A stretch of 41,555 bases of DNA, taken from the NCBI GenBank assembly GCA_964353855.1, contig CAYGWX010000014.1, forward strand, positions 1 through 41,555. Direction: 5' to 3'. The stretch is from CAYGWX01 sp964353855 [NCBI: uncultured bacterium]. Its GTDB lineage: Bacteria > Edwardsbacteria > CAYGWX01. Positions 6,047-16,131 of this stretch are shown here, piece by piece. Under the pieces are notes generated by a model, which saw only the letters and a program-made list of their open reading frames with translations, did no database searches and was not told the origin of the DNA. The position numbers and the translations under genes are program-made. Positions within the stretch are counted from its first letter, which is position 1; each line of letters opens with the position of its first letter.

Positions 6047-7664
6047 ATTTTACCTCGGCCAGCCTATCCTCCCGCTCGGCCTGTAAGTGCACGACGTAGC
6101 TCTCGGCGATGGAGAGGAGGTTTTTGACGAACCAGTACAGGGTCAGGCCGGAGGGGAAGTTGTAGAGGATGAACATCACGGTCATGACCACCGGCATCAT
6201 GTAGGTCATTTGCTTCTGCCGGGGGTCATTGGCCATGCCGGAGAGCTTGGACTGGAAGAACTGGGAGACGCCCATCAGGATGGGCAGGACGTAGAACCGG
6301 TCGGGCTGGGAGAGGTCGGTGAGCCAGAATACGAAGGCCGCGCCACGGAGCTCGAAGGTGTCCTTGAACAGGCTGTAAAGGGTGATGAACACCGGGGCCT
6401 GGAGGAGCATGGGGAGGCAGCCCCCGAAAGGATTGGCTTTCTCCTTCTTGTACAGCGCCATGGTCTCCTTGTTCATCCGGGCCGGGTCCTTCTTGTACTG
6501 CTCGCGGAGCTGGTTCATCTTGGGCTGGAGCTTCTGCATCTTCTTGGCCGCCTTGAGGGATTGGAGGGTGAGCGGGAAGAGCACGATCTCCACCAGGAGG
6601 GTGAATACGATGATGACCAGTCCGTAGTTCGGGATCACCCGGCGCAGGGCCAGGAGGACTTTCAAGAAGAAGCGCAGGAGGGGATGGGTCCAGGACCAGC
6701 CGGACTCGGTCAGGCGCTCCAGGCTCGCGCCATAGGGCTTGAGCACCCCGTAGGAGAGGGGGCCCAGAAACACCCGGCAGCGCATGCTCCGGGATTCCCC
6801 CCAGGGAACGGCGAGCTTGGTGGTCGCCTGGCCGTCCGTGGTGCGGCGGGCCTCGAAGGAGCTGCCTCCCCCTTCCGGGATCAGGCAGGCCATGAAATAC
6901 TTCGTGCGCACCCCGGCCCAGCCGATCTGGCCGGTGAAGGTCTGGGGGCCTTTCTTGAGGCCGCCCTCTTTCTCCGTATGGACCGAGTTCCCGAGGAGGG
7001 CCACGGCGCCGAAGTAACCGTGGTCCTCTTTTTTATTCTTCTCGGTCACAGCCAGGGCGGTGAGCCAGTCCGCGATGCAGTCCCGCCCCAGGGGGACGTC
7101 ATGAGGGGCCCGGAGAGACACCTCCATTCCGAATCCGTACTCCCCGGGCGAGAAGCGCAGCCGCTCCTCAAAGGATAGGCCTTCGGAGAGGGTGACCGTG
7201 AAAACCACTTCCGCGGGAGGATTTCCCGCGCCCAGACGGATGCTGTCGGCCTCACAACGGAAGGTCACCCCGGAGAGGTCGAGGGTATCTTTGCCCACGG
7301 GAATCATAAAGGAAAGAGCATTCTGGCCTTTGGGCACGAGCTCCACGCCCCCTTTCTCAAGGCCTTTATACCCTTTCAAGCAGTAGCTTTCCAAGCTCGC
7401 CCCCCGCGTCGAGAACACCGCCCGGAAACGGTCGGTCTCGACGATGACCTTCTTTTCCTGGACGGGGGTTGCGACCGTCGGGACAACCGGCGTGGGAGGG
7501 GTGGGCGGGCGGGCCGTCGTATCCGCAGGAGCGGCCGACCCCGGAGGGGCAGGCTGGGGCTTGGGGACGGGCTTGGGCCCGTACTTGGACATGTACAGGC
7601 TCCATCCCAAGAGGATGAGACCGGAGAGGAACAGGGCCACAAGGGTTCGGCGTTCGTTGGTCAT
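6045..7664 (-). CDS. yidC: Membrane protein insertase YidC
   Basis: 539 residues, a full-length Gram-negative-type YidC that inserts proteins into the inner membrane with or without SecYEG. An N-terminal helix (about 9-24) is followed by a Pro/Ala-rich linker (PKPVPKPQPAPPG), a large periplasmic beta domain (about 70-310) and the conserved five-helix core. The core includes NYGLVIIVFTLLVEIVLFPLT, the cytoplasmic coiled loop QSLKAAKKMQKLQPKMNQL, NPFGGCLPMLLQAPVFITLY and NFPSGLTLYWFVKNLLSI. The start at 7662-7664 follows AAAGGA; an upstream extension of the frame overlaps yidD out of frame and is not real. It lies in the rpmH-rnpA-yidD-yidC cluster. No jag/khpB or mnmE follows, unlike the common order. 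Confidence 0.96.
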   Translation of the reverse strand: MTNERRTLVALFLSGLILLGWSLYMSKYGPKPVPKPQPAPPGSAAPADTTARPPTPPTPVVPTVATPVQEKKVIVETDRFRAVFSTRGASLESYCLKGYKGLEKGGVELVPKGQNALSFMIPVGKDTLDLSGVTFRCEADSIRLGAGNPPAEVVFTVTLSEGLSFEERLRFSPGEYGFGMEVSLRAPHDVPLGRDCIADWLTALAVTEKNKKEDHGYFGAVALLGNSVHTEKEGGLKKGPQTFTGQIGWAGVRTKYFMACLIPEGGGSSFEARRTTDGQATTKLAVPWGESRSMRCRVFLGPLSYGVLKPYGASLERLTESGWSWTHPLLRFFLKVLLALRRVIPNYGLVIIVFTLLVEIVLFPLTLQSLKAAKKMQKLQPKMNQLREQYKKDPARMNKETMALYKKEKANPFGGCLPMLLQAPVFITLYSLFKDTFELRGAAFVFWLTDLSQPDRFYVLPILMGVSQFFQSKLSGMANDPRQKQMTYMMPVVMTVMFILYNFPSGLTLYWFVKNLLSIAESYVVHLQAEREDRLAEVK

Positions 7665-7692
7665 AAATCCTTTGCCCGATAGATCGGGCCCT

Positions 7693-7905
7693 TTAGGGGA
7701 CGGGGTCGATGCCCCCGGGGTGGAAGGGGTGGCAGCGGAGGAGACGCCAAGCCGCGAGACCAACCCCCTTGAGGAAGCCATGCCGGCTCAGGGCCTGGAT
7801 GGCGAAACTGGAGCAGGTGGGCTCGAACCGACAGACCCGCGGAAGAAACGGCGGGGAGAAGACCTGGTAGAGCCGGATGAGACCGATGGCCAAACGGGAG
7901 ATCAT
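7693..7905 (-). CDS. yidD: Membrane protein insertion efficiency factor YidD
   Basis: 70 residues, typical length. Family features: an amphipathic N terminus ([21 protein letters not shown]), CRFEPTCSSFAIQALSRHG with its two cysteines, and a C-terminal RCHPFHPGGIDPVP. YidD sits at the inner membrane and aids YidC-dependent insertion. Its ATG overlaps the stop of rnpA as ATGA, so translation is coupled. Confidence 0.95.
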   Translation of the reverse strand: MISRLAIGLIRLYQVFSPPFLPRVCRFEPTCSSFAIQALSRHGFLKGVGLAAWRLLRCHPFHPGGIDPVP

Positions 7906-8225
7906 GACAGCTTGGCAAGCAGACGGGTCACCTCATCCATCACCCCGGAGAACTCCGCGGTTTGCATCCGGGGCTTGGCCACGAGGATCACACGGGCACA
8001 TTCCGGAAGCCTGGATAAGTTTACTCTCAAGGCCTCGCGCATCCAGCGCTTGGCACGATTGCGGCGGACGGCATTGATAAATCCTCTCTGGGTGGAAAAC
8101 CCCGCGCTTCGCCCCTCCCCGCCGGGGAGCAAGCGGACGAACAGGGTTTCCCCCTCCGCTCGCTTTCCCTCTTTCAGGGTACGGAGAAACTCCTTCCGGG
8201 TAGACAGCGGGACCCAGGATCTCAC
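7902..8225 (-). CDS. rnpA: Ribonuclease P protein component
   Basis: 107 residues; the protein subunit that helps the RNase P RNA trim tRNA 5' ends. [15 protein letters not shown] near the N terminus and the RNR signature [16 protein letters not shown] (about 52-67) identify it. The GTG start (8223-8225) overlaps the rpmH stop by 4 bases. The RNA subunit gene (rnpB) is not in this window. Confidence 0.94.
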   Translation of the reverse strand: MRSWVPLSTRKEFLRTLKEGKRAEGETLFVRLLPGGEGRSAGFSTQRGFINAVRRNRAKRWMREALRVNLSRLPECARVILVAKPRMQTAEFSGVMDEVTRLLAKLS

Positions 8226-8356
8226 ACGGCCAGGCGTTTCCGGCCTTTGGCCCGCCGCCGGGCCAGGATGGCGCGGCCCGCCTTGGTTTGCATCCGCTTG
8301 CGGAACCCGTGAGTTCGTTTGCGGTGAATCCGGCTCGGCTGATAGGTTCGCTTCAC
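8222..8356 (-). CDS. rpmH: 50S ribosomal protein L34
   Basis: A 44-residue basic protein reading (M)[18 protein letters not shown], then [20 protein letters not shown] and KRLAV, which is plainly L34. It starts with GTG at 8354-8356, preceded by AAGGAGGG ten bases upstream. It is the first gene of the minus-strand origin cluster and is driven by the promoter at 8394-8422. Confidence 0.97.
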   Translation of the reverse strand: MKRTYQPSRIHRKRTHGFRKRMQTKAGRAILARRRAKGRKRLAV

Positions 8357-8393
8357 GTTAAATCGCCCTCCTTATTCAAAAGATGTGTCAATC

Positions 8394-8422
8394 ATTCTAC
8401 CAGTTTCAGAAAAATATTTCAA
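8394..8422 (-). promoter_or_regulatory. Promoter of rpmH-rnpA-yidD-yidC
   Basis: On the minus strand TTGAAA (forward 8417-8422), a 17-bp spacer and TAGAAT (forward 8394-8399), about 38 bp upstream of the rpmH GTG. It diverges from the + strand promoter at 8439. Confidence 0.65.
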
Positions 8423-8438
8423 GAATGCAATTTTCCTC

Positions 8439-8467
8439 TTGCACTTTTCCGGCCAAATATGTATAAT
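8439..8467 (+). promoter_or_regulatory. Upstream promoter of the dnaA leader (P1)
   Basis: TTGCAC (8439-8444), a 17-bp spacer, and a perfect TATAAT (8462-8467). Transcription is expected to begin at about 8472-8474, directly at the first hairpin of the leader RNA. Confidence 0.65.
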
Positions 8468-8538
8468 CTTAATCCCCCTTGAAGCACGGGGGATGATCGA
8501 GCCAAGGATTCTCTCTCCGCGTCGTTCTGTTGATATCT

Positions 8539-8547
8539 TGTGCATAA
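8539..8547 (-). promoter_or_regulatory. DnaA box
   Basis: TGTGCATAA, the complement of TTATGCACA, matches the TTATNCACA consensus. Confidence 0.6.
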
Positions 8548-8604
8548 TTTTACGTTGGGCTTTTGCTCACGGCAAGACGAAAAGAAGAGCCCAACATGTG
8601 CGAT

Positions 8605-8637
8605 AAAGGGCCTGTGGAAAAGCCCTTTGTTTTGTTT
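8605..8637 (+). terminator. Terminator or attenuator in the dnaA leader
   Basis: AAAGGGC (8605-8611), loop CTGTGGAAAA and GCCCTTT (8622-8628), with the T-rich tail GTTTTGTTT. The loop contains a DnaA-box-like TGTGGAAAA. Confidence 0.55.
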
Positions 8638-8673
8638 CTGGGGAACGTGCGTAACTCCCTGTTTTGCAGTTTA

Positions 8674-8702
8674 TTGCAAGACACTCGTCCGGTGGGGATA
8701 AC
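8674..8702 (+). promoter_or_regulatory. Possible second dnaA promoter (P2)
   Basis: TTGCAA (8674-8679), a 17-bp spacer and GATAAC (8697-8702). A near DnaA box TGTGAATTA (8705-8713) sits at the expected start of transcription, fitting autorepression. Confidence 0.4.
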
Positions 8703-8789
8703 TCTGTGAATTATTTCGGCCAAGGAAAACCGCTCGCGCGAACCCACGGAAATCATCGGAAAGCAAACTCGGACAAGGATTCCAGCGAT

Positions 8790-8798
8790 TGTGGATAA
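8790..8798 (-). promoter_or_regulatory. Consensus DnaA box across the dnaA start codon
   Basis: TGTGGATAA is the exact complement of TTATCCACA. The GTG start codon of dnaA (8791-8793) is inside the box. Confidence 0.7.
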
Positions 8799-10233
8799 TT
8801 TAGAGGGTCAAGAAACGCAGGTAGGAACGCCTTCTGCGGGCAACGATGGGGGGGTTCAGGGGCCCACAAGCCCTGTCCTGCATACCCTCGCCCCGAAGGA
8901 CCTTTGGGGAAAAACCCTGGAGGCCTTGCGCGCCAAGCTAAACCCCAAGACCTTTGAAACCTGGTTCTCTAAAACGCTGGGCCTGGCCTTGGAGGGCCGC
9001 GTCTTCACCGTAGAGGTCCCCAAGCCGTTTATCGCGGACTGGTTGAGCCAGCACTACCAGAGTTTCGTGGAGGACGCTCTGGAAGGGCTGGCCAAAGAAC
9101 GGTATCGGGTGGCCTTCCTTTATCCTCAAGCTAAAAACCTGGCCAGAATAAAGGGAAAGTGGGCCAACCCCGAGAAGTCCCACCCGCTCCTGGCCGAGAG
9201 CCAGCTGAACCTTCGTTATACCTTCGAGAACTTCGTGGTGGGAAAATCCAACGAGTTCGCCTTCGCCACCGCCATGGCCGTGGCCGAGAAACCAGGCACG
9301 GTCTACAATCCGCTCTTCTTCTACGGCGGAACCGGCGTGGGAAAGACCCATCTCATGCAGGCCATCGGCCATTTCTCCAAGCGCGAGAAACCGAAGGCCA
9401 AGGTGTACTACACGCCCTCCGAAAGCTTCATGAACGAGCTCATCTCGGCCATCCAGCACCGCCAGATGTTGGACTTTAAGAAGAAGTACCGCGAGGTGGA
9501 CTTCCTGCTTCTGGACGATGTGCAGTTTTTGGCGGAGAAAGAGGGGCTGCAGGAGGAGATCTTCCACACCTTCAATGCCCTGTACGACAACCGCCGACAG
9601 ATCGTCATCACCAGCGACAGGCCTCCCCGCGATCTCATTAACTTGCAGGACCGACTGGTTTCACGGTTTCAGGGTGGAATGGTCGCCGACATGCAGGCCC
9701 CGGAACTCGGGTTGCGCATCGCCATCCTTAAACATTTCGCCGAGAGGGAAGGGTATGTCGTTCCCAATGACGTGCTCTACTTCCTGGCTGAAAAGGTGAA
9801 GTCCAACATCCGGGAATTGGAGGGCTGTCTGGTCCGCCTCACGGCCTTCTCTTCCCTGTCGGGGACTGAGATCACCCCGGAGCTGGCCCAGGAAGCCCTC
9901 AAGGAGATCCTCCCCGAGCCCGCCCATATGGCTACCGTGGAGGAGATCCAGAAGATCGTAGCCTCTCATTTCAACACCCCAGAGGAGAGCATGCGACTCA
10001 AGGGCCGCACGGCGGAACTGGTTCTACCGCGCCAAATCGCCATGTACCTCTCCCGCGAACTCACCCGTTGCTCCTTTCCGGAGATCGGGGGTCGTTTTGG
10101 GGGTAAAGATCACACTACCGTCATGCATGCCCATCGGAAGATCCTATCCTTGATCAAGAAAGATCAGCAAATTAAAACGTTTGTAGACCGGATGATCAAG
10201 CGCTTTAAAGAGGGGGATACGCCTGTGAATTAA
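8791..10233 (+). CDS. dnaA: Chromosomal replication initiator DnaA
   Basis: 480 residues. DnaA binds origin boxes as an ATP-loaded oligomer and opens the duplex. A Gly/Pro-rich leader of about 35 residues precedes domain I ([23 protein letters not shown], about 37-60). Walker A is GGTGVGKT (179-186), Walker B is LLLDD (239-243), the sensor-like stretch VITSDRPP follows, and the domain IV helix-turn-helix signature is [14 protein letters not shown] (about 436-449). The only usable start is GTG at 8791, with AAGGA 11-15 bases upstream; the start codon is embedded in a consensus DnaA box. Box-like sites upstream suggest self-regulation. Confidence 0.97.
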   Translation: MDNLEGQETQVGTPSAGNDGGVQGPTSPVLHTLAPKDLWGKTLEALRAKLNPKTFETWFSKTLGLALEGRVFTVEVPKPFIADWLSQHYQSFVEDALEGLAKERYRVAFLYPQAKNLARIKGKWANPEKSHPLLAESQLNLRYTFENFVVGKSNEFAFATAMAVAEKPGTVYNPLFFYGGTGVGKTHLMQAIGHFSKREKPKAKVYYTPSESFMNELISAIQHRQMLDFKKKYREVDFLLLDDVQFLAEKEGLQEEIFHTFNALYDNRRQIVITSDRPPRDLINLQDRLVSRFQGGMVADMQAPELGLRIAILKHFAEREGYVVPNDVLYFLAEKVKSNIRELEGCLVRLTAFSSLSGTEITPELAQEALKEILPEPAHMATVEEIQKIVASHFNTPEESMRLKGRTAELVLPRQIAMYLSRELTRCSFPEIGGRFGGKDHTTVMHAHRKILSLIKKDQQIKTFVDRMIKRFKEGDTPVN

Positions 10234-10448
10234 TTGGGGATGAAAAAGACCTTGTGTAAAACTTCCTATTTTTTATATAATTATCCTTATGTTTTCCACA
10301 AGATCATCCCCCCTGAAAGGCGCGATAACAAAGAGTTGTTAAGTTTTATCCATATTATCCCCAGGACCTACTATCTCTGCTATCTAGATAGAAAATTAAA
10401 GTAAAAGTTCTTTCCTGTGAACTCATTCCAGAGAAAGGGGTGACCACC
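10234..10448. other. Candidate unwinding region of oriC between dnaA and dnaN
   Basis: It contains box-like sites TTTTCCACA (10292-10300), TTATCCATA (10346-10354), TTATCCCCA (10355-10363) and the complements TGTGTAAAA (10253-10261) and TGTGAATTA (10224-10232, over the dnaA stop). There is a very A/T-rich stretch at 10267-10290 and a perfect 12-bp palindrome CTATCTAGATAG at 10380-10391. Position and content fit an origin, though the boxes are mostly one mismatch from consensus. Confidence 0.55.
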
Positions 10449-11564
10449 TTGAAGTTCTCAGCTCAACAAACCGAGATGTCCGAAGCCCTCCAGAGGGTTT
10501 CTACAGTCGTTCCTACACGGACCACCTTTCCTATTTTATCTAACTTGTTGATCGAGGCCGAAAAAGATAAGGTCTTTTTGAAGGCCACCGACCTAGAGAT
10601 TGCCATCGCTACCTCCTTCACGGCGGAGGTCAAAAAACCTGGGGCGATAACCATCCCCGCTAAACAATTTTCATCTATCGTAAAAGACCTTCCGGGAAAC
10701 GCCATCCAGTTCACCCTGGAAGGCAAAAAAGCATCCCTGGAATGCGATAAACGCTTATTTAAATTCATGGGGATCGAAAAACAAGAATTCCCCACCTTTC
10801 CCCAGATCACCGACCGACCAATGCTCCACTTCTCAGCCAATGCCCTCGACCGGGCGATTCGAAAGAGCGCCTTCGCCATCAGCACCGATGCCCCGTCCCG
10901 CCCGGCACTTTCAGGTGCTCTGTGGCAGCTGGACGGGGATGCCGTCAAGCTGGTGGCCACGGACGGACACCGTTTGGCCCGCATCCAGTTCAACATCCCC
11001 CAATTGGAGGCCAAGACCGAACTCATCGTCCCCCCTAAATCCCTAAACCAGCTCACCCGGCTCATCAGCGAGTCCGCCCAGGAGGCCTTCGACATCAACT
11101 TCAATGACAAGTACATCGGATTCTATTTCGAGAACACCACCCTCGTCTCCAAGCTGATCGAAGGTCCCTATCCCAACATCGACCAAGTAATCCCACCGGA
11201 GAACAAGAAAACCCTGAAGGTCAGCGTGGCGGACCTCCTTTCCGCCGTGCGGAGGGTCTCCAATTTCTCGGACACCTACACCCACCAGATCAAACTAACG
11301 CTCAAAAAAGATTCCCTGGAACTCCATGCCGCCACGCCGGACCTGGGAGAGGCCAGGGAGACCCTAACCTGTTCCTACCGGGACGAAGATCTGATCGTCG
11401 GATATAACGGGGCTTACCTCACGGAGATCCTGAAAAACATCGACACCGAACAGGCCGTCTTCAAGCTAAATACTCCACTTACGGCAGGAGTCATCACCCC
11501 GGAAACCCAAAAGGAAGGAGAAGAGATCCTTTACTTGTTAATGCCAATCAGGTTGCCAGAATAA
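10449..11564 (+). CDS. dnaN: DNA polymerase III beta subunit (sliding clamp)
   Basis: About 371 residues in three clamp domains. The ring-shaped dimer tethers the replicase to DNA. It starts MKFSAQQTEMSEALQRVSTVVPTRTTFPILSNLLIEA, matching the family's usual MKF start. FAISTDAPSRPALSGALWQLDGDAVKLVATDGHRLA is the conserved domain 2 block and LLMPIRLPE is the hydrophobic-pocket C terminus. A TTG start at 10449 is chosen because AAAGGGGTGACC just upstream matches the anti-16S sequence almost along its length; a GTG at 10440 would put the start inside that site. It follows dnaA after the candidate origin and ends at a strong terminator. Confidence 0.95.
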   Translation: MKFSAQQTEMSEALQRVSTVVPTRTTFPILSNLLIEAEKDKVFLKATDLEIAIATSFTAEVKKPGAITIPAKQFSSIVKDLPGNAIQFTLEGKKASLECDKRLFKFMGIEKQEFPTFPQITDRPMLHFSANALDRAIRKSAFAISTDAPSRPALSGALWQLDGDAVKLVATDGHRLARIQFNIPQLEAKTELIVPPKSLNQLTRLISESAQEAFDINFNDKYIGFYFENTTLVSKLIEGPYPNIDQVIPPENKKTLKVSVADLLSAVRRVSNFSDTYTHQIKLTLKKDSLELHAATPDLGEARETLTCSYRDEDLIVGYNGAYLTEILKNIDTEQAVFKLNTPLTAGVITPETQKEGEEILYLLMPIRLPE

Positions 11565-11581
11565 GCTTCCCCATCCCCGTC

Positions 11582-11610
11582 AAAAGGCCCCATACTTTGG
11601 GGCCTTTTTT
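11582..11610 (+). terminator. Terminator of dnaN
   Basis: An 11-bp stem AAAAGGCCCCA (11582-11592)/TGGGGCCTTTT (11598-11608) with loop TACTT and a following T run. Confidence 0.9.
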
Positions 11611-11624
11611 GTTTACAAAACCGA

Positions 11625-11654
11625 TTGACATTTGGAGCGTTTTTTTGTTATAAT
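11625..11654 (+). promoter_or_regulatory. Consensus promoter of dciA-gyrB
   Basis: A perfect TTGACA (11625-11630) and a perfect TATAAT (11649-11654) with an 18-bp T-rich spacer, about 38 bp upstream of the dciA start. Confidence 0.85.
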
Positions 11655-11692
11655 AACTGTATTTAAGTCCATGTAAAATTAGGAACTTTGGC

Positions 11693-13925
<2,233 letters not shown>

Positions 13926-13962
13926 AAACTCATTTTAATTAGAAATCAAAGAAATCACATCT

Positions 13963-13992
13963 AAAAGGGGCCCCAGATAAGGCCCCTTTTTC
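13963..13992 (+). terminator. Terminator of gyrB
   Basis: AAAAGGGGCC (13963-13972), loop CCAGATAA and GGCCCCTTTT (13981-13990), with further T residues. Confidence 0.9.
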
Positions 13993-14045
13993 CACTTTTT
14001 CCCGTAAGTAGCTCCGACAAAGCCTAATTATGTGCCTTAGATAAC

Positions 14046-14137
14046 AAAAGCCCCCGGAAGGGGGAGGGCCGGAAGGCCTACGAAAACCGGGAGGGGTTTC
14101 CGAGGTATTCACGCGGTACTCACGCCGTATTCACGCG
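14046..14137 (+). repeat. Two-copy element with 11-bp tandem repeats, copy 1
   Basis: Small hairpins (CCCCCggaaGGGGG, GGCCggaaGGCC) lead to CCGGGAGGGGTTTCCG (14087-14102). Then come three 11-bp units: GGTATTCACGC (14104-14114), GGTACTCACGC (14115-14125) and CGTATTCACGC (14126-14136). The 16-mer and the TCACGC-bearing 11-bp units recur on the minus strand at 36490-36585. The rest of 13993-14342 holds only short hairpins and the promoter of the first M28 gene. Confidence 0.7.
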
Positions 14138-14275
14138 CTCTCCTCCCAATCCCCCGTTTTTTGAACCGAAGATTTTTGAAAATTCCTAACCGACCCCCAT
14201 CCCTTGGGGTCTTTCTCAAAATCCCCACAGGCCGAAAAAGGAGCGGGAAACCCTGTCCCGAGGAGTGAAAGCCTC

Positions 14276-14304
14276 TTGCTATTTCCACCCGTTCGTTCTA
14301 TAAT
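14276..14304 (+). promoter_or_regulatory. Promoter of the first M28 peptidase gene
   Basis: TTGCTA (14276-14281), 17 bp and TATAAT (14299-14304). The -35 region reads CTTGCTATTTCC, shared almost exactly with the promoters of the next two paralogs. Confidence 0.7.
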
Positions 14305-14342
14305 ATCTATCGGTCTATAAAACCCCAAGCAGGAGGTCGGAG

Positions 14343-15986
14343 ATGAAACATCTGGTGCTGGTGATGCTCACCCTTGCCACCGTTTCCGGACTGACGACGG
14401 CGGAAGAGCGCTTGCTTTTTCAAGTCGTCCTCCCGGAGTCCGAGGGCCGGGCTCGGGTGGCTTCCTCCGGGCTTCTCCCCTACGCCATCCTGGAGGGGTC
14501 GCTGATCGCCGAGGGCACCCAGATGGAGGCCGCGGCTGCTGGACTGGCCTATCGGACCCTCCTAACAGTTCCGGCACAGGGGACATTCTTTTTGGTCTAT
14601 CCCCCCTACGGCAAATCCCCGGCCGAGGTCCGCAACCTCGTCGCTGGGCGCTGCGAGATCCTGGCCGAGGACCGGAATGCCTTCTTCGTACGGGCCGGAC
14701 AAGCCGAGGCGGAGGATCTGCTTCCTTTGCAGTTTCACCTCGCCCGGGTCTGGATGACGCCCATCGACCTGGGACTTGCGGCCCCATACGAGCCCCCGAG
14801 GGTGGCGGCCTACAACCCGGTGATCCAATGGATCATCAACCAGATCTCTGTTGGCGAGATCACGGGGATGCTGCGCGACCTGACCGGGGAGCGGCCCACG
14901 ATCGTGCGCGGGGTGCTGGACACGATCCGCACGAGGTACAGCACGACGCGCAAGAACTCCTCGGCGATCTGGTACTTCTACGAAAAGGCCTCCTCCTACA
15001 CCGGGATCGATTCCGTGAAGTTCCACGCCTTCACCTGGAGCACGTACACGGACAGCAACGTGGTGGCGACCAAGGTGGGACGGGACTATCCCCGGCAGCA
15101 GTACCTCATCAACGGGCACATCGACGCCACCTCCGAGGACCGCCTGAACTACACCCCGGGGGCGGACGACAACGCCACATCCACCCTGGCGGCCCTGATC
15201 GCAGCCAAGGTGACAAGGCAGATCCCGTTCAAGCGCACGATCAAATACATCGCCTTCAACTGCGAAGAGAACGGGATCTACGGAAGCTCGGCCTACGCCT
15301 CTCAAGCCCGGGCCCGGGGGGACTCCATCCGCGGCGTCCTGAACGGGGACATGATCGGGACGAACTTCACCGGGAACGACTCGGCCCTGGCCTTCCACGG
15401 GAACCGGGCTGGGTCCATGGTCCTGACCGACCGGTTCTTCCAGGTCGATACGACCTACCATATCGGGCTCCGAGTGCGTCGGAGCGCGAACCCGCCGGGG
15501 GGATCGGACCACCTGCCCTTCTGGAACAACAGCTACGAAGCCGGATGCTACTCGGAGAAAGACTTCTCCCTGGTCTATCACACGACAAACGACCGCATCA
15601 GCCAAATGGACACGACCTACTGGACCAAGTATGTAAAATGTTTGGTGGCGACCCTGTGCGACCTGGCCGAGCCGGACACGTCGTTCAGCGGAATCGAGGC
15701 ACCGGAAGGCAGCTCAGCCAGGGCCCGGGTTCTGGCCCTCGGAGCCCATCCCAACCCAGCCCGCGGGGCGACGGGGATCCGGTATTTCCTTCCGAAGAAA
15801 GAGACGGTCACCCTGGATCTCTACGATCTTTCCGGACGGCGCATCCGCAGACTATCTGAGGGTACCCAGGCTGCAGGAGACCATGCCCTCACCTGGAGCG
15901 GGGATGAGGCCCCGGCGGGGGTTTATTTCCTCCGGATACGGGCCGGAGGGGAAAGCGCGACCCGGAGGGTGGTCCTGTTGAAATAG
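14343..15986 (+). CDS. Secreted M28-family metallopeptidase, paralog 1, with C-terminal sorting domain
   Basis: 547 residues. A signal peptide (about 1-20) is followed by a roughly 140-residue N-terminal region, then a Zn-dependent M28 aminopeptidase-type domain. All expected metal and catalytic residues are present: H259 (NGHID), D275 (GADDN), E308/E309 (NCEEN), D336 (NGDMIG) and H413 (VYHTTND). The tail from about 465 has NPARG, LDLYDLSGRRIRRLSEG and GVYFLRI, a type IX-like sorting domain, so it is probably released or surface-anchored to degrade peptides. GGAGGTCGG precedes the ATG. It is the first of three tandem paralogs, each with its own promoter and 3' hairpin. Peptide specificity is not evident. 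Confidence 0.9.
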   Translation: MKHLVLVMLTLATVSGLTTAEERLLFQVVLPESEGRARVASSGLLPYAILEGSLIAEGTQMEAAAAGLAYRTLLTVPAQGTFFLVYPPYGKSPAEVRNLVAGRCEILAEDRNAFFVRAGQAEAEDLLPLQFHLARVWMTPIDLGLAAPYEPPRVAAYNPVIQWIINQISVGEITGMLRDLTGERPTIVRGVLDTIRTRYSTTRKNSSAIWYFYEKASSYTGIDSVKFHAFTWSTYTDSNVVATKVGRDYPRQQYLINGHIDATSEDRLNYTPGADDNATSTLAALIAAKVTRQIPFKRTIKYIAFNCEENGIYGSSAYASQARARGDSIRGVLNGDMIGTNFTGNDSALAFHGNRAGSMVLTDRFFQVDTTYHIGLRVRRSANPPGGSDHLPFWNNSYEAGCYSEKDFSLVYHTTNDRISQMDTTYWTKYVKCLVATLCDLAEPDTSFSGIEAPEGSSARARVLALGAHPNPARGATGIRYFLPKKETVTLDLYDLSGRRIRRLSEGTQAAGDHALTWSGDEAPAGVYFLRIRAGGESATRRVVLLK

Positions 15987-16012
15987 GGCTTGTCTTTCGC
16001 TTCGGTCTTACG

Positions 16013-16047
16013 GAGGGCTGGTCCGGCAGGTCAAAGGGCCAGCCCTC
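16013..16047 (+). terminator. Hairpin after M28 paralog 1
   Basis: GAGGGCTGG (16013-16021) pairs with CCAGCCCTC (16039-16047). There is no clear T run, so it may be a weak or factor-aided terminator, or an mRNA 3' stabiliser. Confidence 0.5.
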
Positions 16048-16068
16048 GGCATTTGGCGAAAAGTTCCC

Positions 16069-16097
16069 TTGCATTTTCCCGGGAATCGTCCTATAAT
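16069..16097 (+). promoter_or_regulatory. Promoter of M28 paralog 2
   Basis: TTGCAT (16069-16074), 17 bp and TATAAT (16092-16097); the -35 region reads CTTGCATTTTCCC. Confidence 0.7.
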
Positions 16098-16131
16098 GAT
16101 TATACAGGCTTTAACCTAAAGGAGGTCTCGA

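Larger units (their letters stand above)
8471..8637 (+). ncRNA. Candidate structured leader or small RNA upstream of dnaA
   Basis: About 165 nt between a perfect -10 box and a terminator, with no reading frame. It begins with a hairpin ATCCCCC/GGGGGAT (8472-8478/8488-8494). A central hairpin GTTGGGCTTTT pairs with AAGA-AGCCCAAC-type bases (8554-8564/8585-8595). It ends with a terminator hairpin AAAGGGC/GCCCTTT (8605-8611/8622-8628) followed by GTTTTGTTT. DnaA-box-like TGTGCATAA (8539-8547) and TGTGGAAAA (8613-8621, in the terminator loop) lie within it. It lacks the SRP RNA loop and tmRNA motifs I know. It could be a free RNA or an attenuator of dnaA. Confidence 0.45.

Noticed and set aside
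7665-7781. Upstream extension of yidC
   Set aside because: It overlaps yidD out of frame and lacks a ribosome site; MTNERRTL with AAAGGA upstream is the normal start.
14104-14136. Possible CRISPR array
   Set aside because: The 11-bp units are contiguous, without spacers, and there are no cas genes.
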